DNA of 64,000 nt from Psychrobacillus sp048572895 (GTDB lineage Bacteria; Bacillota; Bacilli; Bacillales_A; Planococcaceae). This document shows positions 16,309 to 23,747 of the stretch, piece by piece. The DNA lies in contig NZ_CP183878.1 in assembly GCF_048572895.1 (NCBI RefSeq), forward strand, positions 1,984,001 through 2,048,000, given 5' to 3'. The position numbers and the translations under genes are program-made. The notes under the pieces were generated by a model, which saw only the letters and a list, made by a program, of their open reading frames with translations, searched no databases and was not told the DNA's origin. Position 1 is the stretch's first letter. Each line of letters opens with the position of its first letter.

Positions 16309-16638
16309 TTATTTATTTCTTTTATCCAAATATATATATCGATTTGTGAATTTTTTATTGTTATTTAAAACTAATATTATTGGAATTAGACCAAGAGAAA
16401 GAAATATTGTTATAAAAAGTAGTGTTGGTATATTTAATGTGTTTTCGATTATTCCCATACAAATCATAATCGTCCCTAATAATAAATATGGAAAAACCAT
16501 ACCTCTTTGATAGGATTGGAATTTTTCTTCACCTAAAAAAGTCCTTATATTCCCCCCTATGAAATAGTCACTTTTCTTTAGATGACTGATCCCTTGAATT
16601 ATCATAAAAATCCCCAAAGCTATACTACCGAACGACAA
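16309..16638 (-). CDS. Three-helix membrane protein of unknown function
   Basis: 109 aa with hydrophobic segments at about 3-18, 47-66 and 70-92 and a basic C-terminus (NNNKKFTNRYIYLDKRNK). The loop GGNIRTFLGEEKFQSYQRG is polar. No known family recognised. The 3' end abuts the truncated repeat 19, so original terminal codons may have been lost or replaced. A GGGGG-type ribosome binding site precedes the start. Confidence 0.6.
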   Translation of the reverse strand: MSFGSIALGIFMIIQGISHLKKSDYFIGGNIRTFLGEEKFQSYQRGMVFPYLLLGTIMICMGIIENTLNIPTLLFITIFLSLGLIPIILVLNNNKKFTNRYIYLDKRNK

Positions 16639-16682
16639 TATAAAACCCCCTTATTGGCAATATAAAATAATCCCCTGTCTTC

Positions 16683-16769
16683 TTCAACTAACCTGCGTCG
16701 TTAGTTCAATAAGAAAAAGTAGTTGCCTAAGCAACCCTATGAACTTTACTAAAGCACCCGTTACTTGAA
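16683..16769 (-). repeat. attC-like cassette repeat 20 (alternative hairpin)
   Basis: Left arm TTCAACTAACCTGC and GTTAGTTCAATAAG are standard, but the centre is a different hairpin, GTTGC-CTAA-GCAAC. It is followed by TTTACTAAAGCACCCGTTAC. Confidence 0.8.
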
Positions 16770-16807
16770 CAAGCATTAGTTCGGAACGATCTATATTCTG
16801 TAAGGCA

Positions 16808-16993
16808 CTATTCCCCTAATCCAGCAACTGCAATACTCCACATCATAATGACGAATGATACAGTCAACCAAACTGTGTTTATTGAAAAATTCTCTTCAGC
16901 TTTCACCTTTTTGATAATGCTAATTAAATTTAAACAAAAAATAGTTGCAAGGATAGGAGTCCCATACACTGCAATAAAAATAAAAAATAGCAC
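16808..16993 (-). CDS. Small two-helix membrane protein
   Basis: 61 aa. Two hydrophobic helices (FFIFIAVYGTPILATIFCL and VWLTVSFVIMMWSIAVAGL) flank a charged loop (KKVKAEENFS). GGGGG lies just upstream of the start. Unrecognised; the only gene between repeats 20 and 21. Confidence 0.55.
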   Translation of the reverse strand: MLFFIFIAVYGTPILATIFCLNLISIIKKVKAEENFSINTVWLTVSFVIMMWSIAVAGLGE

Positions 16994-17011
16994 TGTTAAT
17001 CCCCCTTTTCT

Positions 17012-17042
17012 CTCTTTCCTAAAGCACCTCGTTAGTTGAACA
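17012..17042 (-). repeat. attC-like cassette repeat 21 (right half only)
   Basis: CTAAAGCACCTCGTTAGTTGAA with no left arm or hairpin, directly upstream of the 61-aa gene. Confidence 0.55.
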
Positions 17043-17082
17043 AGAAAGAAGCATTTACCGAATTTTCAACAGGAATATTATA

Positions 17083-17547
17083 TTATATCCCCTTTGCTGA
17101 TTCGGATTTCTCCAGCCAATAATTGGCTTTCGAAGTATCTTTAGCTATTCCAATACCCATCTCATATTTCTTGCCTACGTTAAACATCCCACTTGAATCT
17201 CCACTATTAGCAGCCTGTAAGTTCAATTCAAATGCTTTTGTTAAATCTTTTTCTACACCTATTCCATTTCCATAAAGATAACCTAAGTTGACCATAGCTG
17301 TTGTATTTCCATTACTAACACTTTCTAAATACCATTTTAGACTTTCTTCATAATTAATATTTACATTTATTCCTTCTTGATAATAGTAGGCTAACATTCC
17401 TTGTGCTTCTGCATCTTCTTTTTGTGCCAAATCGTGTAACTCTTCAATTGAAAGCTGGCTATAATCCTTTTCCAAATCTAATAGAAGATACAAACCAACA
17501 ACAGAAATTAAAGTTACAAAAATAAATATGAAATTTCTCTTTTTCAT
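17083..17547 (-). CDS. Membrane-anchored Sel1-repeat protein
   Basis: 154 aa from the ATG beginning MKKRNFIFIFV, selected for its GAGGAG site; the frame is open to 17616. After an N-terminal signal anchor come two to three Sel1-like repeats: AEAQGMLAYYYQEG, TTAMVNLGYLYGNG and SSGMFNVGKKYEMG, each followed by an acidic/Lys linker. Sel1 repeats are helical scaffolds for protein contacts. Which partner is bound is unknown. Three repeats is short for the family, but the frame is complete. Confidence 0.75.
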   Translation of the reverse strand: MKKRNFIFIFVTLISVVGLYLLLDLEKDYSQLSIEELHDLAQKEDAEAQGMLAYYYQEGINVNINYEESLKWYLESVSNGNTTAMVNLGYLYGNGIGVEKDLTKAFELNLQAANSGDSSGMFNVGKKYEMGIGIAKDTSKANYWLEKSESAKGI

Positions 17548-17681
17548 AATAATCTCCTCAATTCTATTTTTTTCACTCCACGCCACCCTATTGTATCTAG
17601 AAATGTAAATATTCACAATTATAATTATATTATTTTTATCAATGTAACCTTTCTCGCTAGTGTGGCATAAAAAAATCCTTC

Positions 17682-17758
17682 TTCAACTAACCTGCTTCTT
17701 TAGTTCAATAAGAAAAAAGGCTTTACTCCTTCTTGAAGTAAAGCACCTCGTTAGCTTA
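17682..17758 (-). repeat. attC-like cassette repeat 22 (short form)
   Basis: Left arm TTCAACTAACCTGC, TTTAGTTCAATAAG, hairpin GCTTTACT/AGTAAAGC, right box CACCTCGTTAGC. The stop codon of the hydrolase gene at 17751 is inside the box. Confidence 0.9.
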
Positions 17759-18704
17759 ATAAGAACTTGTTTTTATCTAGTTCGTTAATAACTTCTTTTA
17801 TTGTATCTATTACAATTTCTGGATTTTCCAAATGAATTGAATGCCCATGGTCAGTCTTAATTTGAATCGTATTATTTGTTAAATTAGAAAGAATATTTTG
17901 ATGTTCTACCCAAGAAACATCATTATTGTTAGAACTTAAAACAGTTATTGGAAGTTCTTTATTTAATGGTTTTGAGTCTTTTAATTGAGAGGCAGATTCT
18001 TCACTATAAAAGAATTCTTTATATACTGCTTCGAATGTTTTAGAGTTATAACCAATATAGTTTATATATTTTTGATAAGGTTCTGGCAAACGTTTTCTGC
18101 CAACAGGTTGTTTTAGTAGTCTAGGAATACCTAAGCTTGAAGTTATATATCCCAATCTAAATAACCTCAAGTTTTTCTTATGAATGTTCGTACGTTCTTC
18201 ATCCCATTCACTACTTAAATATCTTTTTTCGTGTACTGAATCAATTAAAATTAAAGCGGCCACTTTCTCAGGATATTTACTAGCAAACAATCGCATATTT
18301 AAACCACCAAATGAATGTCCTACTAACACGTATGGAGGTTTTGCGTTTAATTCTTCTAACACTTTTATCAAATCCTCAACCACGTTTTCACTTGTATATT
18401 TTCCTTTTACTGATGAACTCCATCCATATCCAGCCCTATCGAATGAAATAACCTTTGAAAATTCAGAAACTTTTGGTTGGATATAATACCAATCAATTGA
18501 ACAACAGCTTAATCCAGCATCTAATATTACTGTATATTTTGAATCATCGCTTCCAGAATCAATTGTATGAATTACTCTATCATTTATTTTTACTAGATTG
18601 CCCAATCCGTTTACTTTATTTTTCTTATTAGAGTACATATTTACTAATGTTAATTGAAAGCCAAGGAATCCAAGTGTTGTTTTAATAACTTTTTCATTCT
18701 TCAT
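17751..18704 (-). CDS. Alpha/beta hydrolase
   Basis: 317 aa. The oxyanion strand region VILDAGLSCCSIDWYYIQP is followed by the classic FDRAGYGWS turn, the nucleophile elbow GHSFGG (Ser at about 131), the acid-bearing strand region ITVLSSNNND, and the catalytic His in DHGHSIHLENPE. The N-terminus is hydrophobic and may be a weak membrane anchor. The family covers esterases, lipases and haloperoxidase-like enzymes; the substrate is unknown. The terminal TAA is the repeat 22 box. A related but broken hydrolase is at 23748. Confidence 0.85.
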   Translation of the reverse strand: MKNEKVIKTTLGFLGFQLTLVNMYSNKKNKVNGLGNLVKINDRVIHTIDSGSDDSKYTVILDAGLSCCSIDWYYIQPKVSEFSKVISFDRAGYGWSSSVKGKYTSENVVEDLIKVLEELNAKPPYVLVGHSFGGLNMRLFASKYPEKVAALILIDSVHEKRYLSSEWDEERTNIHKKNLRLFRLGYITSSLGIPRLLKQPVGRKRLPEPYQKYINYIGYNSKTFEAVYKEFFYSEESASQLKDSKPLNKELPITVLSSNNNDVSWVEHQNILSNLTNNTIQIKTDHGHSIHLENPEIVIDTIKEVINELDKNKFLLS

Positions 18705-18771
18705 ATAACCTCTCCTCGTATCACCTAGAGATATGATTGCATTATTGAACGGAATGGTGCGAATAATAATT

Positions 18772-18918
18772 ATTAAACTAGACTACGTTAGTTCAAGAAA
18801 AAAGTGCTCCACCCAGACTTGAAGTAAAACACCCCTTTTGTTCAATAATTTACATATATTAACTTATTCAACACGATTTCAAAAATACCTTCTTATAGTA
18901 AAGCACCCGTTAGCTTAA
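18772..18918 (-). repeat. Compound cassette repeat 23: two repeat pieces around an empty cassette
   Basis: 18772-18846 is a decayed repeat (TTAAACTAGACTACGTTAG, GAAGTAAAACACC). 18847-18893 is a near copy (about 40 of 48 bases by eye) of the leader at 1384-1432 that precedes the isochorismatase-like gene. 18894-18918 is the right end of another repeat (AGTAAAGCACCCGTTAGC). The order repeat-leader-repeat without a gene suggests a cassette that lost its ORF. Confidence 0.65.
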
Positions 18919-18923
18919 TATTA

Positions 18924-19427
18924 TTATAGTGGTGGATTTTCCACACCTAAATGAATCCAATCTTCTTTTGGTGGTCCATAAACCCCAAACGGTTTTAATC
19001 CTGCTTGACGCATCAGAAGGGTAATTTGACCACGATGATGAACAATGTGCTTGATTAGCCCCATTAGTATTTGGGAATTTGATTCCTGTCTTCCAAATGC
19101 TTCTTGTATTTGTTCTAGGGATTTGTCTGTCCATTGTTGTTCAATGATTTGGGCTGCGTGTGAACTTACCTCTTTAAAGGTTTCAGCAATTTCCTTTGCT
19201 GAGGTTGGGACACTTTCTGCATTTTCTATCTCATCTATCTTAAACCCGAAATGGGATAAATAATCTGGAATATTTATTGTTAAATGCCACGCAATCCTTC
19301 CTAAAGTACGACCTTCTGCATAAACTTGTTGTTTTAAAGATTCATCTGTCAAACCACTCAAAACATTTTGAGTTAGCATAGCTTCCCTATTCCATTCTTT
19401 AATAAAGTCTGAAAGAGTTACATACAT
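18924..19427 (-). CDS. DinB-family protein
   Basis: 167 aa, four-helix bundle type. The three metal-site histidines appear as the His in RIAWHLT (about 48) and HIVHHRGQ (about 128-132), the standard DinB/YfiT spacing. Many Bacillus DinB proteins are metal-dependent thiol transferases (bacillithiol-linked) or detoxification proteins. AGGAGG-like GGGAGG precedes the ATG. Single gene in its unit. Confidence 0.88.
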   Translation of the reverse strand: MYVTLSDFIKEWNREAMLTQNVLSGLTDESLKQQVYAEGRTLGRIAWHLTINIPDYLSHFGFKIDEIENAESVPTSAKEIAETFKEVSSHAAQIIEQQWTDKSLEQIQEAFGRQESNSQILMGLIKHIVHHRGQITLLMRQAGLKPFGVYGPPKEDWIHLGVENPPL

Positions 19428-19515
19428 ATATAATTCCTCCCAAATCCGTTTAATAAATTATTTATTGCTGGAGACACATTATAAAACATTTGTTCTTATA
19501 TATCAAATTTCCTTC

Positions 19516-19601
19516 TTAAACTAACCTGCTGCTTTAGTTCAATATGAAAAAAGAGCTGCCTAAGCAACCCCATGATCTTTACTAAAGCACTCGTTACTTT
19601 A
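19516..19601 (-). repeat. attC-like cassette repeat 24 (alternative hairpin)
   Basis: Left arm TTAAACTAACCTGC, TTTAGTTCAATATG, central hairpin GCTGC-CTAA-GCAAC like repeat 20, then ACTAAAGCACTCGTTAC. Confidence 0.8.
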
Positions 19602-19737
19602 AGTACATTATTTTACAAACTTTTATATCCAACATGTTGTATTGGATATTATAAAATCAATCATCAAAAAATAAATAATTTATACAAAATATGAAAACAT
19701 GTTTTGAATTCTTTAATCGAGAAGGTGATTTCTTGCA

Positions 19738-19909
19738 TTGAAAAAAGTATTGGATTCTACTGCCGCCATTTTTATTAGTATTGTTATATACTCTTATTAA
19801 TTATCCTGAAAGAATAGTTATTGGTTCTTATGTGCTTGTCCTGTTTTGGGTCTCTTATTACGGATGGATCTTCGTTGAAAAGAACCTAAAACAAAAAGAA
19901 AGAAGATGA
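19738..19909 (+). pseudogene. Small membrane protein gene, frameshifted at its start
   Basis: After a TTG at 19738 and a run of six A, the next frame reads KYWILLPPFLLVLLYTLINYP and continues with a second helix to KQKERR, ending at 19909. One A fewer would give a clean 56-aa two-helix membrane protein starting MKKYW. GAAGGTG lies upstream. It is on the plus strand and followed by a strong terminator. The lesion may be real or a homopolymer miscall. Confidence 0.5.
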
Positions 19910-19954
19910 TTCATTCTTTATAAACTCTGTTGGTAGTTAGGATAGAAAAAAGTT

Positions 19955-19988
19955 ACACCCTGGCCTTTTAAGAAAGCCAGGGTGTTTT
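19955..19988 (+). terminator. Strong intrinsic terminator
   Basis: ACACCCTGGC/GCCAGGGTGT stem of ten pairs followed by TTTTTA. It follows the small plus-strand membrane protein frame. Confidence 0.85.
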
Positions 19989-20110
19989 TAATTTAAACGT
20001 AACAAAATAGCATTTATGTTACGCTCAGTATCTTAAATAACCGTCTTTTCATCTTTGGATATTACTAAAATTTTGCCTCTGTCAAGTTGTTGTTCATTAG
20101 CCACAGCCCC

Positions 20111-20141
20111 AAAAAATAATCATAGAAATCATACCTATGAT
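20111..20141 (-). terminator. Terminator downstream of the beta-helix protein gene
   Basis: On the minus strand ATCATAG/CTATGAT forms a stem followed by TATTTTTT, 46 bases after the stop at 20188. Confidence 0.6.
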
Positions 20142-20187
20142 GGTTTTCTGTCTACTTTGTAAACCCATCGCATGATTGACAAGGAAA

Positions 20188-21588
20188 TTATCGCGTTTTA
20201 GCGTCCAATCGGAAGTCGCATTTGCTTTCATTCACGAACTTAGGTTTCTTAAAAACACTGTTTCCATCTTGGAGGCTTTTCTTTTTATAGGCAGAGAATC
20301 CGGTGATTTCTTCTGCTTCCCATATCCAGCGCGTCTCTTCCTCTCCCTTATCTAGGTAATAGACATTGTTGTCTATTTTGTTATCGTCGTTTTGCTTGAA
20401 AGGGCTGCTGATAAGGAGGCGGGAATTTCCAGCGACCATGGTGTTATTTTCAATTCTATTTTGTTTGGTATTGTATTGGAGGAGCAACTGTCCGCCATCC
20501 TGATATTTTGTATCATTTTTATACAGGATGTTGTCGGTAATGATGCTGTTTATGGTGCTTCCTCTTTCACTGTCATAGCCTCCTATTGCAATACCTGCAC
20601 TCCTATTTTCATAAATCGTATTTTTTCGTATGGTTATAGAACTTGTGAATTTGCCCGCATGTTCGCTAGCTGCTTCTATTCCTATATCGTTTTTATAAAC
20701 CCTATTATTTTCGATAATAATCTCTTTTCCACCATCGACATAGATCCCACCAGCCGAATAATGGTTTCCGTAGGCTGGATTTCCGTAACTGGATATTTGA
20801 TAGACCGTATTGTTGCTGATGGTTCCGTTTCTTGCCTGATCAAACGCTTCAACAGGGGATACGCCTTCAAATCCGATGATATCGATTCCTATATTATCGT
20901 TTCGTCTTAAGATATTGTCTGTAACCTTGAAGTTCGATACATTCCCGTTTAACACGAGCGTTTCACTTGCGCCCAGCCTCATATCTTCTAGTTTGTTGCC
21001 CGAAATGAAAATATCTTCAATCGCTTCAGGTGCTTCTGTTCCATATACAGCAATCCCATGAGCGTTCCCATTTTTATGATGCGTTTCGATATGGTGAACA
21101 TGGTTCCGCAAAATACGGATTCCTTCACCGCTCCCGCTGACTGAGATGCCGATTGGCACTAAATCTTCGTGTTTTGTTTTGTGATTTTTGATTTCAAATC
21201 CTTCGATGTTGACATAGCTTACGTCATGTATTGAGACTAAGCCTTGATAGTCCCATGACACCTTAAGGCCGCTCCCATCGAGGGTCGCTTTTTCCTTTGG
21301 ATAAGCCTTAATGATGATCGGGGAATCTTTTAGGCCAGATTTCCGTATGACCACTTGTTCTTTGTAGATACCTTTTCTTACGTAAACAGTTGTACCAGGT
21401 TCCGCCAAATCGACCGCTTGTTGTATGGTTTTTAAAGGCTTTTTCTTGCTTCCCGCATTTTTGTCATTCCCAACCGGAGACACGTACAACTCGTTTTTCT
21501 GAGCGGCTTGTCCAGCATTTCCATGTAGGACCATCCCGATAGAAAATGCGATCAAAAGAGACATCACAGCACTCACTTTTTTGTTCAT
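20188..21588 (-). CDS. Secreted right-handed parallel beta-helix protein
   Basis: 466 aa. A Sec signal peptide ends near GNAGQAAQ. The domain starts ELYVSPVGNDKNAGSKKKPL and KTIQQAVDLAEPGTTVYVRKG, the beginning of pectate-lyase-like/DUF1565 beta-helix proteins. About ten coils follow with recurring N-x-(V/I)-x-x-N turns (ISGNKLEDM, ITDNILYKND, IENNRVYKND). Such proteins bind or cleave polysaccharides outside the cell; no catalytic set is certain. At 1.4 kb and with visibly higher GC than its neighbours, it differs from the cassettes around it and may have arrived separately. Confidence 0.8.
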   Translation of the reverse strand: MNKKVSAVMSLLIAFSIGMVLHGNAGQAAQKNELYVSPVGNDKNAGSKKKPLKTIQQAVDLAEPGTTVYVRKGIYKEQVVIRKSGLKDSPIIIKAYPKEKATLDGSGLKVSWDYQGLVSIHDVSYVNIEGFEIKNHKTKHEDLVPIGISVSGSGEGIRILRNHVHHIETHHKNGNAHGIAVYGTEAPEAIEDIFISGNKLEDMRLGASETLVLNGNVSNFKVTDNILRRNDNIGIDIIGFEGVSPVEAFDQARNGTISNNTVYQISSYGNPAYGNHYSAGGIYVDGGKEIIIENNRVYKNDIGIEAASEHAGKFTSSITIRKNTIYENRSAGIAIGGYDSERGSTINSIITDNILYKNDTKYQDGGQLLLQYNTKQNRIENNTMVAGNSRLLISSPFKQNDDNKIDNNVYYLDKGEEETRWIWEAEEITGFSAYKKKSLQDGNSVFKKPKFVNESKCDFRLDAKTR

Positions 21589-21817
21589 ATTCGTTCCCTC
21601 CTTGAAAACCCTCTAAAAACGTCTGTTCTTTTATTTTGATTATAACCGAACAGACGTAATAGACGTACTTTTTTATTAACTTTATTATTCTTGAACAACA
21701 GCCTTCTCTTAACTGTGCGTAAGTAACCGATAAACGTTGATGTAGCGTAGCTTCCACCTAAATATAAATTGACAAAAGATAGGGTATGAACAGCCCAAAA
21801 ACGCGTTTCTCCATATC

Positions 21818-22018
21818 CTAAATCTCTTTTTGTCTACAAATAATTGTGTATTCTTCTCCAAATTCTATATCTCCAAAACCGCCACACAAAATATTATTAA
21901 ACGCATCTAGACTTTCGTTCCATTCATATTTCCCAGAGGGAACTACATTCAAAAACTCCTTAAAAAACCCCTTGAAATTAGAAAACTTCTCTCCATCAAT
22001 AATGAAAACTTTGTTCAT
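21818..22018 (-). pseudogene. Barstar-family inhibitor, frameshifted near its C-terminus
   Basis: 66 codons from the ATG beginning MNKVFIIDGEKFSNF, after GAGGTGCC. YEWNESLDAFNNILCGGFG is the conserved barstar-like core (W-x-x-N/S-LDA...L-GGFG). The frame ends early at CRQKEI*, while the +1 frame continues STKRDLGYGET, the expected next segment of the family, and then runs on to about 21660 without the usual end. Barstar proteins inhibit barnase-type RNases; no nuclease gene is nearby, as often seen for immunity genes in cassettes. Confidence 0.65.
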
Positions 22019-22066
22019 ACTGGCACCTCTAACCACACTATTTTTTTTGTTTATCATAGTACCTTA

Positions 22067-22152
22067 TTCAACTAACCTGCTGCTTTAGTTCAATAAGAAA
22101 AAGCTACCTTTACAGGCAGCCACTTGTTTACTAAAGCACCCTTTAGTTTAAG
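22067..22152 (-). repeat. attC-like cassette repeat 25 (alternative hairpin)
   Basis: Left arm TTCAACTAACCTGC, TTTAGTTCAATAAG, central hairpin GCTACC-TTTACA-GGCAGC, then ACTAAAGCACCCTTTAG with one change in the box (GTTAG to TTTAG). Confidence 0.75.
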
Positions 22153-22248
22153 TATATTTTTTCACAATCTTGCTTTTACAAATAAAGATTTGCCTCAGCA
22201 CCCTACTGTTTATTGAATATTCATTTACCTACTTGTTCTGGAATTTTT

Positions 22249-22632
22249 TTAAATTTTAAGCTGTTCTTCAATACTTTCTTCTCCGATTCCAATATAAGTA
22301 ACCTTTTTCTCAGGTATGTCCACACGATAGGTTACAATTCCAGCCTCAGCAATCTCTTTTAAGAAGGCTAAAAAGGGAAGAGAGATGTTAGAGATTGCCT
22401 CAAGTACCTTATTTCTATTAAATTTATCTGAGATAACCAAGCTTACTTGGGAATCTGTTTTAAACTCCGAATGAACTCCTTTATATGTGGCTTGACCTGT
22501 AGCAACTTCTATTTCGTATTCATTTATGCCTCTTTGGGACAATTCTTCTAAGAATTGCGAAAAGGTTATCTCGCCGTTACTTCTTTTGCGAATAATCTCT
22601 TGAAACTCACTTTCTGTTATTTTGTCCTTCAT
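22249..22632 (-). CDS. DUF1398-family protein
   Basis: 127 aa, soluble. It contains EITFSQFLEELSQRGINEYEIEVATGQATYKG and EIAEAGIVTYRVDIPEKKVTYIG. The A/R-G-(I/V)-x-x-Y-x-(V/I)-(D/E)-x-x-x-x-x-x-x-Y-x-G pattern is characteristic of DUF1398 (YbcV-like) proteins, whose function is unknown. GGAGGTAT precedes the ATG. Between its stop and repeat 25 about 95 bp hold no gene. Single gene in its unit. Confidence 0.7.
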   Translation of the reverse strand: MKDKITESEFQEIIRKRSNGEITFSQFLEELSQRGINEYEIEVATGQATYKGVHSEFKTDSQVSLVISDKFNRNKVLEAISNISLPFLAFLKEIAEAGIVTYRVDIPEKKVTYIGIGEESIEEQLKI

Positions 22633-22733
22633 ACATATACCTCCAATTAGAATTAATTCTTAGCTATCCTTCATATCACTATTCTAACCTCAGAGGTACT
22701 TCTTATTCTTATAAAATGGGACATACTCGTTTA

Positions 22734-22803
22734 TTCAAATAACCTGAAAAAGAGTTATCTAAGCAAACCCTCGTTCTTTAACTAAGCACCCGTTAGCTTA
22801 ACA
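22734..22803 (-). repeat. attC-like cassette repeat 26 (alternative hairpin, partly decayed)
   Basis: Left arm TTCAAATAACCTG, a shortened hairpin related to repeats 20 and 24 (GAGTTATCTAAGCAAACCC) and right box CACCCGTTAGC. Confidence 0.65.
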
Positions 22804-22927
22804 AGATTATTTGTTTATTTTCCTCCAAACCAATGTTCCGATTATGATTAGAAGTGTATGAAAAGTTCAAAAAATAGGAAGCTAAACTCTTTGCTGGATC
22901 AAAGTGCCTGTATGTCCATTTAGACAT
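22793..22927 (-). other. Possible 44-codon frame or membrane-protein remnant
   Basis: A minus-strand frame MSKWTYRHFD...IILLS ends exactly at the TAA of repeat 26, but it has no clear ribosome binding site. Another frame of the same stretch reads LIIIGTLVWRKINK, like the end of a membrane protein. Either it is a remnant or a small gene; I cannot decide. Confidence 0.25.
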
Positions 22928-22937
22928 TTTCTTCTTA

Positions 22938-23450
22938 TTAAACTATTTTTTGCTGTTTTCTAATTTCTTTAAGTATATTAAGAATTTTTAAACCATCATT
23001 TTGTAAACCGCCTATATTTCTTAGGAATGAAGGATATGTAAAGGGAATTACTGTAGTTAAGAATATTAATAAACTAATGAATGCAATTTTATTAATTATT
23101 ATGCCCAACACGCCAGAAATCAATTGGGAGAAAAAATATAGTGCTACAAAACCAAGTAATGAAGCAATCGGTCCACCTGCAAAAAAAATAAGTCTTTGTT
23201 TATTTGTAGATGGTGGTAATTCTTCAGGGTTTGAAACCCAACATCTACCTGAAAAGGCTATGGTTAGATAACAAGTAATTCTTCCAAGACTTAGCTTCAG
23301 CTTTTTCTCTTTACTTAATGAACCAAGATATACTTCTGCCTTTGCTTTCTTATTCCGTAAAAGTACTGCAATTGCATGACCCATTTCATGTATAAAAAGT
23401 GCCATTGTGAAAATAAGTAGAATTATAACCACTTCAAATAGCATCCACAA
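22938..23450 (-). CDS. M50-like (site-2-protease type) membrane metallopeptidase
   Basis: 170 aa with four hydrophobic segments. The zinc motif HEMGH appears at about residues 21-25 (FIHEMGHAIAVLLR); the second metal-ligand motif is represented by IGGLQNDGLKIL, where M50 proteases have N/D-x-x-P-x-DG. In most M50 proteins the loop is NLLPLPPLDG; here it is NIGGLQNDG, as in small peptidases of Bacilli. Intramembrane cleavage of a signalling or peptide substrate is the likely role. GGGGAGAGC precedes the start. Confidence 0.7.
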   Translation of the reverse strand: MWMLFEVVIILLIFTMALFIHEMGHAIAVLLRNKKAKAEVYLGSLSKEKKLKLSLGRITCYLTIAFSGRCWVSNPEELPPSTNKQRLIFFAGGPIASLLGFVALYFFSQLISGVLGIIINKIAFISLLIFLTTVIPFTYPSFLRNIGGLQNDGLKILNILKEIRKQQKIV

Positions 23451-23616
23451 AATGCTCTCCCCATTTCTCTATGAGTAAAAAATAATTGTTCCTTTTATTT
23501 CTGTTTTGAAATGATGAATTAAACAACACCTCCTTTTCTTTACTACGTTAGAAACAAATTAAAGATTCAGTTAGCGTTAAATTTTCCATTTGAAATTACC
23601 AAAAATTCATTTCTTC

Positions 23617-23740
23617 TTCAACTAAACTGCTTCATTAGTTTAAGTGTAACATTTCACAATGGGCATCTGATATCTGTTAGTTGCTTTGGATAAAAAATAG
23701 ACTGGATGACCTTGTTTAACCAAAGCACCACATAGTTGAA
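23617..23740 (-). repeat. attC-like cassette repeat 27 (long form, diverged)
   Basis: Left arm TTCAACTAAACTGC, TTTAAGTGTAACATTTCACA as in the long form, a changed middle and right end AAGCACCACATAGTTGAA, in which GTTAG has become CATAG. Confidence 0.75.
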
Positions 23741-23747
23741 GACAAAG

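Noticed and set aside
50..19601. Reading the repeats as a CRISPR array
   Set aside because: Spacing is hundreds of bases to over 1 kb, the intervals contain genes, and the repeats vary in their centre. No cas genes are present.
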